Shown here: positions 41,930 to 53,639 of the stretch, in pieces | Layout of the letters: every line of letters starts with the position of its first letter | Numbering within the stretch: position 1 is the first letter of the stretch | Origin: Neoceratodus forsteri | Lineage: Eukaryota > Chordata > Ceratodontiformes > Ceratodontidae | Direction of reading: 5' to 3' | Assembly: GCA_016271365.2 (NCBI GenBank) | Contig: CM028130.1 | Coordinates: 468,071,501 to 468,135,500, forward strand | DNA: 64,000 nt | Made by a program: the position numbers and the translations under genes | Notes under the pieces: model-generated | The model's database searches: none | What the model saw: the letters and a program-made list of their open reading frames with translations, nothing else | Told to the model about the DNA's origin: nothing

Positions 41930-42330
41930 TTAGGACTGTGCTAGCTTAGGCTACCCTGATCTTGCTCCGACTCTGTAGGGCCAAACTCCACGTCTACACC
42001 CTGGTCCATACCCTCTGGGCTTTCTATAGCCCATCTAGTCCCTCTTCCAAAAAAAAAAAAAACTATATTTAATCTCACATCTACTATGCTTGTAACCTAT
42101 ATATAACTAGTACTGTAATTACTGTGCACTTTATATTCTAGCTAAGTGTAATTCCTATCTCTGTGTTAGCCTGTACATATCTGTTTTGTCCTATTTCTTG
42201 TGTTAATGCATTCTCTGTTGTTTCTTTCTGTACGCTTATATTGTCTATCCCAGGTCCACCTTTAAAATGAGTTTGCTCAACTGTGCCCACCTGGCTAAAT
42301 AAAGATTTTGATTGACTGATTGATATGGAG
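41930..42330 (+). mobile_element. LINE 3' end (L2-like), non-coding tail
   Basis: T-rich, 3'-UTR-like sequence ends cacctggctaaataaagatt followed by ttgattgactgattgat, a short tandem tail typical of L2-group LINEs. An A-rich tract at 42050-42062 lies inside. No ORF2 protein is left. Confidence 0.5.
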
Positions 42331-42810
42331 GAATGGTAGCACAGGGCCCAGAGGGTCCTGTGCTCCCACAGGTAAATAAGGAAACAATTGCTCTATCTAT
42401 CTAAGGATACAAGTAGACTATCTCAAAAAGTAAGGAAACTTATTGCAAAAAAACTGTTACTACATCAGTTAGGGTTCAGGATAAAGCACAAAAAGTAGGT
42501 AAATATGGCATCAGGGACATTACAGTTTTCAACCCTTACACCCCACACCCACACTAGAGGCAGCAAATCAAGCATGCCATGGATTGTCAAACCTAACGCT
42601 CACCTCACTTTAATTCAGTGTACACATCTACTCTTATTTAGTAATGGAATGGGGTGAACGTTAGGTTTGACAACCCCACAGCATGCCTGATTTGTTGTCT
42701 CCAGTGTAACGGTGGGGCATTAGGGTTGAAAATCCTAACTTCATATTTTCCTACTTTCTGCACTTTATCCTGAACTCTAACTAATGCATAACACAGTTTT
42801 TTGCAATGAG
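42331..42810. other. Non-coding stretch with an inverted pair
   Basis: 42450-42560 (aaaaaactgtta ... agttagggttcaggataaag) is repeated inverted at 42715-42805 (ctttatcctgaactctaact). Together with gcatgcc and aacgttaggtttgacaa on either side this looks like a ~350-bp foldback unit. Confidence 0.5.
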
Positions 42811-42851
42811 TATATATATATACACATATATATATATATATATATATATAT
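42811..42851. repeat. (TA)n simple repeat
   Basis: Tract of ta and ca dinucleotides, interrupted by cacata. Confidence 0.95.
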
Positions 42852-43038
42852 TCTCTTGTTTTTTTACTTGAATGCAGAAACATGTAGAGTGAGTAGAACC
42901 CTAAGGTGTGTTTGTTTGTCGACATACACTATATGGAATAGGAAAGAGATCGAAAAAATAATGTTTTGTTAGAAAATTAATTGAGAGTTTGGGACCGATC
43001 AAAGATCGTGACCAGCCTCAAGGGATGCATGAAGTAAA

Positions 43039-43745
43039 CTGGACTCTGTTGTCATGGCTGAGAGCTTGGCCTCTGGCAGTCCAAAAAATTTATGATCATG
43101 CATCAGCCAATAGGATGAATGGAGGATAACCCACTTGTGAAGAATCATTGAGCACTAGAAAGGTTGCAGGGGATAATTTACTATTAAAGGTTTGGCAAGC
43201 TCAACCCATCACATTTACAATGCATCTTTCTTTTTTTTTTTTTTAGTTTATGAGGTGCACCTGGTGTGTGAACAAACAAAAGCATTCAATAATAGTACCA
43301 GTGCTCCCCCCCCAAAGAAAAAGCTGCTTTAAAGCCTGCAATTCATTCAACTAACTTCAATATTTTTACTTGTTTTTTTCATTTTAACATGTTAGAGGGG
43401 TTCTTGGTCTTGTCATTCAACTGTATTGTGATCAGCCTGACCACCACAATAAGGTAAACCACTCATCAGTCAGGAAAAAGCATCATATTTTAAATGTTAC
43501 CCTGCCATTATGAGCTGAGGTCCCCATGCTTTCTCTCTGGCTTCTGGGGATACTTTTTCCTGACCAATGAGTGAGTCAACTTGTTGTGGTGGTCAGGCTG
43601 ATCATAATTCACTGAATGACAAGACTAAGAACCCCTCTAACATGTTAAAATGAAAAAAAAAAGTAAAATATTGGAGTTATTTAAATGAATTACATGCTTT
43701 AAAGCAGCTTCTTTTTCTGGTAAGGAGCACTGGTGCTATTATTAT
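43039..43745. repeat. Second copy of module c-a-b as a long foldback beside the satellite
   Basis: 43039-43174 is module c (inverse of 6461-6592). 43183-43378 is module a, and 43386-43475 is module b. From 43552 to 43744 modules b and a come back inverted: ttcctgaccaatgagtgagt, ttgttgtggtggtcaggctg, ccctctaacatgttaaaatg, then gctttaaagcagcttctttt. Arms are close to 190 bp around a ~75-bp centre. The satellite begins at 43751, directly after the inverted a module. No gene. Confidence 0.88.
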
Positions 43746-43750
43746 ATGCG

Positions 43751-44405
43751 TGGGTGGTACTACCAGAATCCCACACTGGAACAGACTTCATACCCTGCAA
43801 ACTTGCAGTCTGGGGCTTATGTGGTACCACCAGAATTCTACACTGGAACAGACTTCATACTCAGCAAACTTGCAGTCTGGGGCTTGTGTAGTTCCCCAGA
43901 ATCCCAGGTTGTCTCTGACTGTGAACCCTGAAAACTCACAGTCCAGGGCTCTTGTAGTATCCCCAGAGTCTCACAATGGGGCCAACTGCATGCCCTGCAA
44001 GCTCACAGTCCGGGGCTCACGGTGTAGCCCCAGAATCACTCACTGGTGCAGACTGCGAAGCCTACAAACTAGCAGCCTGGGGCTTGTGTAGTATCCCAGA
44101 ATTCCACACTAGGGCAAACTGCATACCCTGCAAACTCACAGTCTGGGGCATCGGGGGCTCATGTTGTAGCCCCAAAATCCCACACTGTTGCTGACTGCAA
44201 ACCCTGCAAACTCACAGTCTGGAGCTCGGGTAGTATCCCAAGAAATCCCACAATAGGGCAAACTGCGGACCCTGTAAACTCACAGTCTGGGGCTTGTATA
44301 GTATCCCCAGACTCCCACAGTGGGGCAGACTGCATGCCATGCAAGTTCACCATCTGCAGTTCGTGTTGTAGCCCGAAAATCTCACACTGGGTTTAAACTG
44401 CGGGA
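43751..44405. repeat. ~67-bp satellite, block 3
   Basis: Same unit and same orientation as 1-2979. Starts ggtggtactaccagaatccc, next to the foldback module, and is interrupted at ~44406 by a small element. Confidence 0.95.
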
Positions 44406-44693
44406 CGTGCAAACTTGCGGCAAATAAAAGATGCAGGTGAGACACAGGAATAATCCAGGGTGCTGGGAAGGCTAGTCCCACAAAAGTCCAAGTAAACAAA
44501 GTTTTGAACACTGCAGGTCAATAAAGAGCATTTCACGCAAGCTTGGCAAAACAAAGTACTTTTATTTTAATCCACAATGCTCATAGTACCCTAAGGGAGC
44601 AATGAGCTTTGTGGATTAAAATAAACCTTTTTTTGCCAAACTTGCCTGAGACACTCTTTATTGACCTGAAGTGCTCAAATCTTTGTTTACCCA
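44406..44693. mobile_element. Insertion with a ~200-bp hairpin
   Basis: 44492-44690 is palindromic: gtaaacaaagttttgaacac at the left pairs with gtgctcaaatctttgtttac at the right. The inner arms (ttttattttaatccacaatg, cattaagg-like words) meet near 44590. It interrupts the satellite. No ORF. Confidence 0.8.
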
Positions 44694-45925
44694 TACCCTG
44701 CAAAGTTGCAGTCTGGGGCTTGTATAGTATGTCCAGAATCCCATACTGTGGCAAACTGTGGACCCTACAAACTTGCAATCTGGGGCTTCTGTAGTATCCC
44801 CAGAATCCCATGCTGGGGCAAATGGGGACCCTGCAAACTCACAGTCTGAGGCTCATATAGTATATGCAGAATTCAACACTGTAGCCAACTGCAGACACTA
44901 GAAACACAAAGTTTGGGGCTTGTGTAGTATCCCCAGAGTCCCACACTGGCGCTGACTGTGGACCCCACAGACTCTCAGTCTGGGCTCATATAGTAGCCCT
45001 AAAATCCCATACTGGGCCTGACTGCGGAAACTGCAAACTCAGCCTGTGGCTCATGTAGTAGCTTCAGAATCCCACACTGGGGCCAAACTGCAGAACCCTG
45101 CAAACTCGCAGTCTGGGGCTTATGTAGTGTCACCTGAATCCCACACTGGAGCTGACTGTGGACCCTACAAACTCACAGTCTGGGGCTTGTGGAGTATCCC
45201 CAGAGTCCCACCTTGGGGACGACTGTGTGCCCTGCAAACTCACAGTCTGGTACTCATATAGTATGTCCAGAATCCCACACTGGGACCAACAGCAGATCCT
45301 ACAAACACACAGTCTGGGGCTTGTGTATTAGCACCAGAATCCCACAGTGGGGCCTACTACAGGCCCTAAAACCTCGCAGTCTGGGGCTCAAGTAGTAGCC
45401 CCAGAATCCCACACTGGGACTGACTGCAGACACTGCAAACCCATAGTCTGGGGATTGTGTAGTATTCCCAGAGTCCTGCAGGCCCGGCAAACTCACAGTC
45501 TGGAGCTTGAGTAGTAGCCCCAGAATCTCACACTGGGGCCAACTGTGGACCCTGCAAAATCACAGTCTGGAGCTCATGTAGTATCCTCAATACCCCACAC
45601 TTGTGCTGACTGCAGAACTTGTAAACTCAAACTTTGGGGCTTGTGTAGTAGCCCCAGAATTCCACACTGGGGTCTACTGCAAACCCTGCAGACTCACAGT
45701 CTGTGGCTCATGTAGTATCCCCAGAGACTCACACTGGTGTCAGCTGCATACCCTGCAAGCTCACAATCTGGGAATCATGTTGTAGCCCCAGAATCCTACA
45801 CTGGTACAGACTACAGATCTTGCAATCTCGCAGTGTGGGGCTTGTGTAGTATCCCCAGAGTCCCACACAGGGGCACACTGCAGACCCTGCAAACTTGCCA
45901 TTTGGGGCTTGTATAGTAGCACTGC
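44694..45925. repeat. ~67-bp satellite, block 4
   Basis: About 18 diverged units. Includes a shortened unit with gagtcctgcaggcccggcaa near 45473, the variant that also marks the higher-order repeat at 1.4-2.3 kb. Confidence 0.95.
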
Positions 45926-46231
45926 AATTGCATTTAGAAAATATATCAAGGTTCTGTAGAATGATAGAATACAAAAAGCTACATATTTACAAAAAAAGCA
46001 TGCTTCCGGTAATGACTTTGGAGATCAGACTAAATAATGCATTTATTATAATAAAGCACTTTAGGTGCAGAGTTTGCTGGCCATGTATTTGTAATTTGAT
46101 ATTTGTTAAAGTGTGTAATATGTGGAAAACGAAATATGACATATAGGCTTTGTATGTATGTTTATGTATATTTATTGATGTTGTAATAACAATTTTAACT
46201 TCTGAACAATAAACAATTACTACTACTACTA
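45926..46231 (+). mobile_element. Retroelement 3' fragment with (TAC)n tail
   Basis: AT-rich 300-bp insertion in the satellite. Ends gaacaataaacaattactac followed by tactactactag, as in LINEs or SINEs whose 3' end is a short tandem repeat. Family unknown; no protein. Confidence 0.5.
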
Positions 46232-46490
46232 GCAGCACTGGAATCCCATACCAGAGCCAAATGTAGACCTTGCAAACTCGTGGACTGTGGTCATGTAGTA
46301 TCCCTAGAGTCCCACAGTGGGGCAAACTGCATACCCTGCAAACACACAGTCTGAGACTTGCATAGTATCCCCCGAGTCCTCTGGACCCTGCAAAATCAGT
46401 CTGGGGCTCATGCAGTTGCCCCAGAGTCCCACACTGGGGCTGACTGTGAACCTTGCATACTTGTAGTCTGGGGCTCATATAGTATCCACA
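46232..46490. repeat. ~67-bp satellite, block 5
   Basis: Four units including a shortened one (gagtcctctggaccctgcaa at 46373). Ends at a (TTTA)n-like tract. Confidence 0.93.
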
Positions 46491-47035
46491 GTACTTTATT
46501 TATTTATTCATTCATTCATTTATTTATTTATTTCAATGCCTAGAGTAACACCTTTGAGCACTGCTCATTTACAAAGGTTCCACGTCAAGGAAGTACAAAT
46601 GATTTAATGTTGCAAAAACAGTAAGCATTATACACAGTAAAACAATCAAGTTCATAGCAGCAGCTTAAAGGCTTTGCCAATGAGTTACAATTATTATACG
46701 GGTTGCCATAGCAGCAGATACATAGTGTGCCCAATGAGAGAAGGTGAATAAGATATAGGAAAGTAGCCAAGTGGCATTGCAGGGAGAGGCACAGCTGGTA
46801 AGGGGGAATTAGTGGGGGGGGAGTGTCAATGGGGAGAAGGGAGAATTGGTAGAGTGGAAGGAGGGACAGTGATAGTGGGAAGATGGAGGGGTTGGGAAGG
46901 ATGGGTGGTAGTCGGAGGGAGAGGGAAGGTGGGAAGGAGAGGAGCTGGTGAGGGGTGTGAGGAGCAGGGAGAGAGAAAGGAAAGGAGGCCTATCTATGCA
47001 TGGACATGGAGAATGGGGGGGTAAGATATTTTCTC
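46491..47035 (-). mobile_element. LINE 3'-end fragment, minus strand
   Basis: Starts with a tttatttattcattcattc tract, the reverse complement of a tetranucleotide 3' tail. It is followed by ~300 bp of 3'-UTR-like sequence, then a G-rich stretch (46800-47010, gagagggaaggtgggaagg) resembling LINE ORF2 coding strand complements such as that at 12.6 kb. No RT motif can be read. Confidence 0.45.
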
Positions 47036-47427
47036 AGCTGGAGGTGACTGTGGGTCCTGCAAACGCGCCATCTGGAGCTTTTATAGTAGCCCCAGAATCT
47101 CACACTGGGGTCAACTGCATGCCCTGCAAGATTGCAGTCGGGTTTGTGTTGTAGTCTCAGAAATCCACACTGGGGCATACTGCAGAGCCTGCAAATTCAC
47201 AGTCTGGGTCTCGTGTAGTAGCCCCAGAATCCCACACTGGGGCCAATCTGTGGATCCTGCAAACTCGCATTCTGGGTTCGAGTAGTAGCACTGGAATCCC
47301 ATATTGGAGTCAAATGTGGACCTTGCAAACTCGCAGTTTTGGAGTTATGTAGTATGCCCAGAGTCCCACACTGGGGAAAACTGCAGACACTGCAAACTCA
47401 CAGTCTGGGGCTTGTATTGTATCTTTA
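47036..47427. repeat. ~67-bp satellite, block 6
   Basis: About six units; stops at gggcttgtattgtatc where the PLE begins. Confidence 0.94.
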
Positions 47428-47620
47428 AACTCATAGAAAGCCACCTCATGACTAATAGGTGTGCTAAGAATCAAGAACTGTTACCACTCAGAAAATTCAG
47501 CAGCACCTACCATAAATGAAGGCAAAAAACATGAGAACTGCTATAAAAAGCAGGTGCTGACACTCACTGTGCAATAAGCACAGACTGGGAGACTATCAGC
47601 AGGGCCCAAACTTCAAACAG

Positions 47621-47640
47621 TTTCGCTGTAGCATCCTCAG
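47621..47640 (-). ncRNA. Hammerhead-ribozyme-like core in PLE 1
   Basis: The minus strand reads ctgagga, a 9-base helix-II-like segment, then gaaa. This fits CUGANGA ... GAAA, the conserved core of hammerhead ribozymes, which are known in Penelope-like elements. After GAAA, actgtttgaagtt can form a short helix III (act with agt) before a candidate cleavage U. Helix I pairing is weak by eye, so it is probably degenerate or coincidental. Confidence 0.35.
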
Positions 47641-48353
47641 GAAGTGTCCCACAGCTGGTCCACCCATCCCATTTAAGCTCATTTCCTAAAGATATAGTAT
47701 CCATTTCATCAAACATATTTAGTGATTTCATATTCTAATATAACTAAGCAGAAAAGAATGAAAATATAAACGAACAACTGAACACCACCACAATAGTAAA
47801 TATTTATATGAATATAACATGAAAAAATAATAAATAAGGACATGAAGGCCCCTCTTGCTTCACCAAGGGTTTAAATACAAATCCATATATATAGGGCCAA
47901 AAAAGGTGATACTAAAATGTTGTATCAAATCATGATACCTTAATTCATATCATCAGTTTGTGTGAGAAATAAAAGTGTATAATAATATATTAAACAAAAA
48001 ACATGCCAATCTAAAAACACAAACTCATATGCCCAAATGGAAGTAGCATGTGGCAATTCCATTTATAATGATAAATAAAGGCAGCTTTTATAAAGACCTC
48101 CATATTAATTAAAGACCACCTATGATACAGGACTAATAAATTACAGCATAGAAAATTCATAAGGAAATTCTTATTACTCATTTGTGCAAATGTACAGATA
48201 AATCAATATCATCATTGAGGCCTGACTCTTTAAGGGCTCCTAAAGTAAGAATCAAAAACGATTCTTTTTCAAAGAGAATAGTGTCTATGTCCCCTCCCTA
48301 GGACCACAATAAGCATGGCCAATACCGCAAAAGATAAAACTATGTGCACAATC

Positions 48354-48614
48354 CTATTCTGCCTCTTGTACGTTTACACTTAGATTACTTTTGGAATCTT
48401 TCAACCTAATAGAGCTAAGATGTTCACCCACCTGTACTTTTAATGGGCAGCTAGTCTTACCTACGTAAAATAAACCACAGGTGCAGGTGGCAAGGTATAT
48501 AACATAACATGTATTGTAACTGATAAAATATCTAATCTGATACTGACGTGTTGTATTTATAGTCTTAAAAGTTTGGGTTTTGGATATTCCAGCACAATGT
48601 GTACACCTGCACAC
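48354..48614 (-). pseudogene. PLE 1 GIY-YIG endonuclease domain
   Basis: Minus strand reads MCRCTHCAGISKTQTF, which includes the CxxC-type motif that lies before the endonuclease in PLEs. Then come CYVIYLATCTCGLFYVGKTS (the GIY-YIG core, here VIY...FYVGKT) and LKVQVGEHLSSI. The domain nicks target DNA for priming. The core Tyr and Gly residues are retained, while the Arg common after LK is replaced by Gln. It ends at a stop at 48354. Confidence 0.87.
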
Positions 48615-48680
48615 TTATAGCTGCCTTTAGGTTGCTCTGGCAGGCAGTCTAGTACTTCAGGTTTAGGCGCTGGGAGAAAA

Positions 48681-49751
48681 CTATGTACTAAAATGTCCCT
48701 TAAATTCCTCCTTCTCTTGTGTACTATTTTTGGCGGTTGCTCTGCAAATATCTTTTAATACTGGTTCTGTAGACAAGATATGCCAACACTTGGGAAGAGT
48801 TGTCCTGATCTGTGCACTGTCCTCTTGTCCTGACCTGTGCACTGTCCTCACAATATTGAGTAATAAATAACGTTTTTCCTGGTGACCCTTTCTCTCTATT
48901 TTTGTACTCCAAAAGATCATTCCTCTGCATATTGCTGACCTCAAATCGAACATGTTCCACATATTGTTTACTGTACCCTCTGTCAATAAATCTCTGACAC
49001 AACTCTTGGCTTCTGAAATTGTGTGTTTCAATACTGGAACAATTCCTCCTAACACACATAAATTGAGATTTCAGTATGTTGCTGATGGTGTGGCAGGAGT
49101 GACAACTGCTAGCCATCAGTAAACTACTTTTATCTATAGATTTACAGTATAAGTTTGTAGAGATAGTACCATCCTGATTCTTAAAACTCTGTAAATCCAA
49201 AAACTGTATGTTATCATATGAATAGTTAACAGTAAGTTTTACATTCTTATTAGAAACTTCTAAATACTATACAAGCTCAAATTGTGCAGAGTCACCCTGC
49301 CACACCATCAACACATCATATATATTTCTCTCTGCCAGAGATCAATAAAATCATAAAACAGGTTCCGCTGTTCATCATAAAAGCAGATTGCTCCCATAGG
49401 TCCTAGTATGAATTTGCATACACGGGGGGAAAGTTGCCCCCATAGCCATACCCTTGACCTGTAGAAAATACTGGCCCTGGAACAAAAAGCTATTTTTCTT
49501 CAAGACAAATTCAGCAAGATCACATGAAAAATCAATAAAAATGAAATCAGAGTCAGTGCCCTGCTCAAGCCAGAATCTAATAGCCTGCGTCCCTGCATCC
49601 CAGCGTCATGTGATATATTTGAATAGAGAGCTTCAATATCAAGAGTAACAAGTAACCACGACGGCTCCGATTGTAAATCCTCCAGGATGCCCAAAACATG
49701 TATGGTGTCCCTAATATAAGACCATAACCTTAGTACTAAAAAATTAAGGTG
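48681..49751 (-). pseudogene. PLE 1 reverse transcriptase
   Basis: Right to left: IHVLGILEDLQ, motif A VTLDIEALYSNISHDAG near 49.62 kb, then the motif B region QVKGMAMGATFPP near 49.43 kb. Motif C reads IYDVLMVWQGD near 49.32 kb where IDDV is usual. The C-terminal region reads MASSCHSCHTISNILKSQF, RRNCSSIETHNFRSQELCQR and FIDRGYSKQYVEHVRFE. These are the conserved blocks of Neptune/Penelope RTs, relatives of telomerase RT. The Asp-to-Tyr change at motif C and several frame changes make it inactive. Confidence 0.85.
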
Positions 49752-49930
49752 TCCCTGCAAACTCGAATTCTGGGGCTTGTGTAGTATCCCCAGAATCTCA
49801 CACTGGGGCAAACTACAGATGTTTCAAACTCACATTCTGGGGTATGTGTAGTACCCCCCCAGAATCCCACTGTGGAATCTATTGCAGACCCTGCAAACTC
49901 ACCATATGGGGCTTGTGTACTATCCCCAGT
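49752..49930. repeat. ~67-bp satellite, block 7
   Basis: Under three units between the PLE and a CR1 fragment. Confidence 0.92.
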
Positions 49931-50166
49931 ATTTCTTCACAGAGAGGGTTGTAGATGCGTGGAACAGCCTTCCTGAGGAGGTCGTAGAGTCAAAAACAGT
50001 GGGGGAATTCAAGAATTCATGGGACAGACATAAGGCAGTTCTAGCGGGGGGTAGGAGGAAGCAGGCTGTTGGTTAACTAGGATCTGCAGCTTATCCGTTA
50101 GGTAGGGAAATGGGCAGACTAGGTGGGCCAAGCGGTCCTTATCTGCCATCAAATTCTATGTTTCTA
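49931..50166 (+). mobile_element. CR1-type LINE 3' fragment, plus strand
   Basis: Reads FFTERVVDAWNSLPEEVVES in frame, the last block of CR1 ORF2. It continues through the 3' UTR to aattctatgtttctatg, the 3' repeat of the same family seen at 3171 on the other strand. The satellite word ccccagaatccc is split by it (ccccagt before, aatcccac after). Confidence 0.92.
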
Positions 50167-52135
50167 TGAATCCCACATTGGGGCAAACTGTGGACTCTGC
50201 AAACTCACAGTCTGGGGCTTGTGTGGTGCACCCAGAATCCCACTGTGGAGCCTATTGTGGACTCTGCAAACTTACAGTCTGGAGCTTCTACAGTATACCC
50301 AGAATCACTCCTTGGTGCCAACTGTGGACCCTGAAAACTCGTAGTCTGGGGTTCATGTAGTAGCACCAGAACCCCACACGGGGACAAACTGTGGACCAAG
50401 CAAACTCATAGTTTGGGGGTCGTGTAGTAACATTGGAATCCGACACTGGGGCAGACTGCGGACCCCGTAAAGTCTCAGTCTGGGGCTAGTGTAGCATCTT
50501 CAGATTCCCACACTGGGGCTGATTGCAGACCCTGCAGACAGATAGTATCGTGCTTGTGTAGTATCCCCAGAGTCCTGTGGGCCCAGAAGACTTGCAGCCT
50601 GGGGCTCATGCAGTAGCCTCAGAATCCTGTGCTGGGGCTGACTGTGAACCCTGTAAACTCGCAGTCTGTGGCTCATGCAGTAGCCCCAGAATCTCACACT
50701 GGGGCTTACTGTGAACCCTGACAACTCAGTCTGGGGCTTGTGTATTATCCCCATAGTCTCACACTGGTACTGACTGCATACCATGCAAGCTTTCAGTCTG
50801 GAGCTCATGTTGTAGCCCCAGAATCCCACACTGGTACAGATTGCAGATCATGCAGACTCGCATTCTGGGGCTTGTGTAGTATCCCCAGAGTCCCACACAG
50901 GATCATACTCTGGACCCTGAAAACTCACAGTCTGAGGATCATGTAGCATCCCTAGAATCTCACAGTGGAGCCTAATGTGGACCTGCACACTCACAGTCTG
51001 GGGCCATGTTGTAACCCTAGAATCCCACACTGGGTCCAACTGAGGACCCTGCAAACTCACAGACTTGGGCTCATGTAGTAGCACTAGAATCCTACATTGG
51101 AGTCATATGTGAGCCCTGCAAACTTGCAGTCTGTGGGTCTTGTAGTATCCCCAGAGTCCCAAAGTGGGGCAAACTACAGACCCTGAAAACACATGATCTG
51201 AGGCTTGTGTAGTATCCCAAGAGTTCTGCGGGCCCTGCAAAATCAATTTCTGTGGCTTGTGCAGTAGCCCAAGAGTCCCACACTGGGGCCAACTGTGAAC
51301 TCTACAAACTTGCAGTCTGGGGCTCATATAGTATCCACAGTATCCCAGACTGGTGGCGACTCTGGAACTTGCAAACTCACAGTCTGGGACTCAGGTAGCA
51401 GCCACAGAATCCCACACTGGTGCCAAGTGCGGACCCTGCAAACTCACAGTCTGGGGCTCATGTAGTAGCCCCAGATTCCCCCACTGGGGCAAACTGTGGA
51501 CCCTGCAAACTCACAGTGTAGGGCTTGTGTAGCGCCTCCAGAATCCCACATCGAAGCCTACTGAGGACCCTGAAAACTCACCATCTGTGTCTCATGTACT
51601 ATCCCCAGAATCCCATGCTGGGGCCTACTGTGGACCCCATAAACTTGCAGCAGTCTCGGGCTCGCATAGCATCCCCAGAGTCCCACAGTAGGACAAACTG
51701 CAGACCTTCCAAACACCCATTCTGAGGTTTGTGTAGTATCCCCAGAGTCCTGCAGTCTCTGCAAAATAACAGTCTAGGGCTCGTGCATTAGCCCCAGACT
51801 CCCACACTGGGACCGACTGTGAACCCTGCAAACTTGCAGTCTGGGGCTCATATAGTATCCACAGTATCCCACACTGATGGAAACTGCGGACTTGCAAACT
51901 CACAGTCTGAGACTTGTGTGATACCCCCAGAATCTCATACTGAGGCCTAAAGCTGACCCTGCAAACTCACAGTCTGGGACTCATAGTAGCTCCAGAATCC
52001 CACACTGGGGCCTACTGTGGACCCTACAAACTTGCAGTCTGGGAACTGTGACTTGTGTAATATCTCCATAATCCCACACTGGGGCATACTGCAGGCTCTG
52101 AAAACTCAAAATCTGGGACTTGTGCAGTATCCCCG
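50167..52135. repeat. ~67-bp satellite, block 8
   Basis: About 29 units. Shortened units (gagtcctgtgggcccagaag near 50573, gagttctgcgggccctgcaa near 51220, gagtcctgcagtctctgcaa near 51745) recur at intervals of roughly 530-650 bp, suggesting higher-order structure. Confidence 0.95.
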
Positions 52136-52509
52136 GGGAATAGTTTCAAAAAACTTTCAGCATAATAACACCGTGCAAAACTGTGCATCCTTAATAACGC
52201 AAGCCATCACAGCATGGCAATCTCAGTGTTGTTAATGTGTGTGCCGTACAGTGTGAACATTAAAGCACAATGCAGTGGGCAAAGCCCCCTACCCCCATGT
52301 GGGGGGATTCGGCCCAACACCTTCCACACTAAATATAACAAACTCCAGGGCAGACAGTACAGGACACATGGCAATGTCGACAGAAATCACCCCAGGAAGC
52401 CCAACGGCACACAGATTGCAGCACACTGTAACAGCTCATGCTATTAAGGATGCATGCTTTTGCATGCTTTTGATCCAGCGCTATTATGTCCACGCTATGT
52501 TGACCAGAT
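52136..52509. mobile_element. Insertion with short terminal inverted repeats
   Basis: tgcatccttaataacgcaagc (52183) and the reverse complement of gctcatgctattaaggatgca (52435-52455) form ~20-bp inverted ends around ~230 bp of GC-mixed sequence. It interrupts the satellite. No transposase; MITE-like. Confidence 0.65.
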
Positions 52510-53615
52510 ACCAATCCCCAAAATCCCACACTAGGGAAAACTGAGGACTCTGCAAACTCACAGTCTGGGGCTTGTGTAGTATCCCCAGAATCCCACAGCG
52601 AAACCTACTGTGGACTCTGCAAACTCGCTGTCTGGGGCTCATGTACTATCCCCAGAATTCCACATAGGGACAAACTGTGGACCCTGCAAACTCACAGTCT
52701 GGGGCTTGTGTAGTACTCCCAGAATCCCACAGTGGAACCTACTATGGACTCCACAAACAACAGTCTGGTGCTTCTGCAATATAGCCAGAATCACTCCCTG
52801 GTGTCGAGTGCAGACCCTAAAAACTTGCAGTCTGGGGTTCATGTAGTAGCACCAGAACCCCACACTGGGGTAAACTGCAGACCCAGCAAACTTGCATTCT
52901 GGGGGTAATGTAGTACCAGTGGAATCCCACACTGGGGTAAACTGCAGACCCTGCAATGTTTCAGTCTGGGTCTCATGCAGTATTTCCAGAATCCCACACC
53001 AGGGCCTGCACCCTACAGACACACAGTCTGGGACTTGTGTAGTATTCCCAGAGTCCTATGGGCCCAGCAAACTAGCAGTCTGCAGCTCATGTCGTAGCCT
53101 CAGAATCCTGCACTGGGGCTGACTGTGATCCATTCATACACCCAGAATCCGGTCTCGGGTTTATTTGTAGTATCCCCAGAATCCCACACTTGGGCCAACT
53201 GCATACCCTGCAAGCTTCCAGTCTGGGGCTTGTGGAGCAGCCCCAGAATCCCACAATGGGGCATATTGTGGACCTTGCAAACTTGCACTCTGGGGCTTGT
53301 GTAGGATCCCCAGAATTCCACAACAGAGCCTACTGTGGACCCTGCAAATTCGCAGTCTGGGGCTCATGTAGTAGTAGTAGTAGTAGTACTGGAATCCCAC
53401 ACTGGAGCCAACTGTGGACCCTGAAAACTCACAATCTGGGGTTGGTGAAGTACCCTCATGGTACCACACTGGGGCAAACTGTGGACCATGGAAACTTGCC
53501 ATCTGGAGCTCATGTAGTAGCCCTAGAAATCCATACTGGGGTCAACTGTGGACCCTGCAAACTCACAGTCTGGGACTTGTGAAGTATCTCTCTAATCCCA
53601 CTGTGGGATGGACAG
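52510..53615. repeat. ~67-bp satellite, block 9 (right end of the array)
   Basis: About 16 units with another shortened one near 53050 and a (tag)n expansion at 53371-53388. It ends around aatcccactgtgggatggac. Modules a, b and c are not seen on this side. Confidence 0.95.
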
Positions 53616-53639
53616 CGGACCATGTATATGACAGTTGTA

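Larger units (their letters stand above)
47428..49751 (-). mobile_element. Penelope-like element (PLE) 1, minus strand
   Basis: Inserted in the satellite; reading leftward it gives RT and then a GIY-YIG endonuclease, the hallmark order of Penelope-like elements. It is 5' truncated at ~49751, within RT. About 0.9 kb of 3' non-coding sequence follows the endonuclease and carries a hammerhead-like core at 47621-47640. The satellite resumes ~35 bp further along its unit on the right, so a few tens of bases were lost at insertion. Confidence 0.88.

Noticed and set aside
53371..53388. (TAG)n tract as a possible functional microsatellite
   Set aside because: It is a short expansion of the tagtag already present in the satellite unit.
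43751..53615. CRISPR-like array
   Set aside because: Repeats are contiguous and diverged, with no constant spacers between identical repeats, no cas genes, and a vertebrate context.
43746..53620. Many 60-130-residue ORFs across the second satellite array
   Set aside because: Same cause as above. The resemblance among them reflects tandem repetition, not a protein family.
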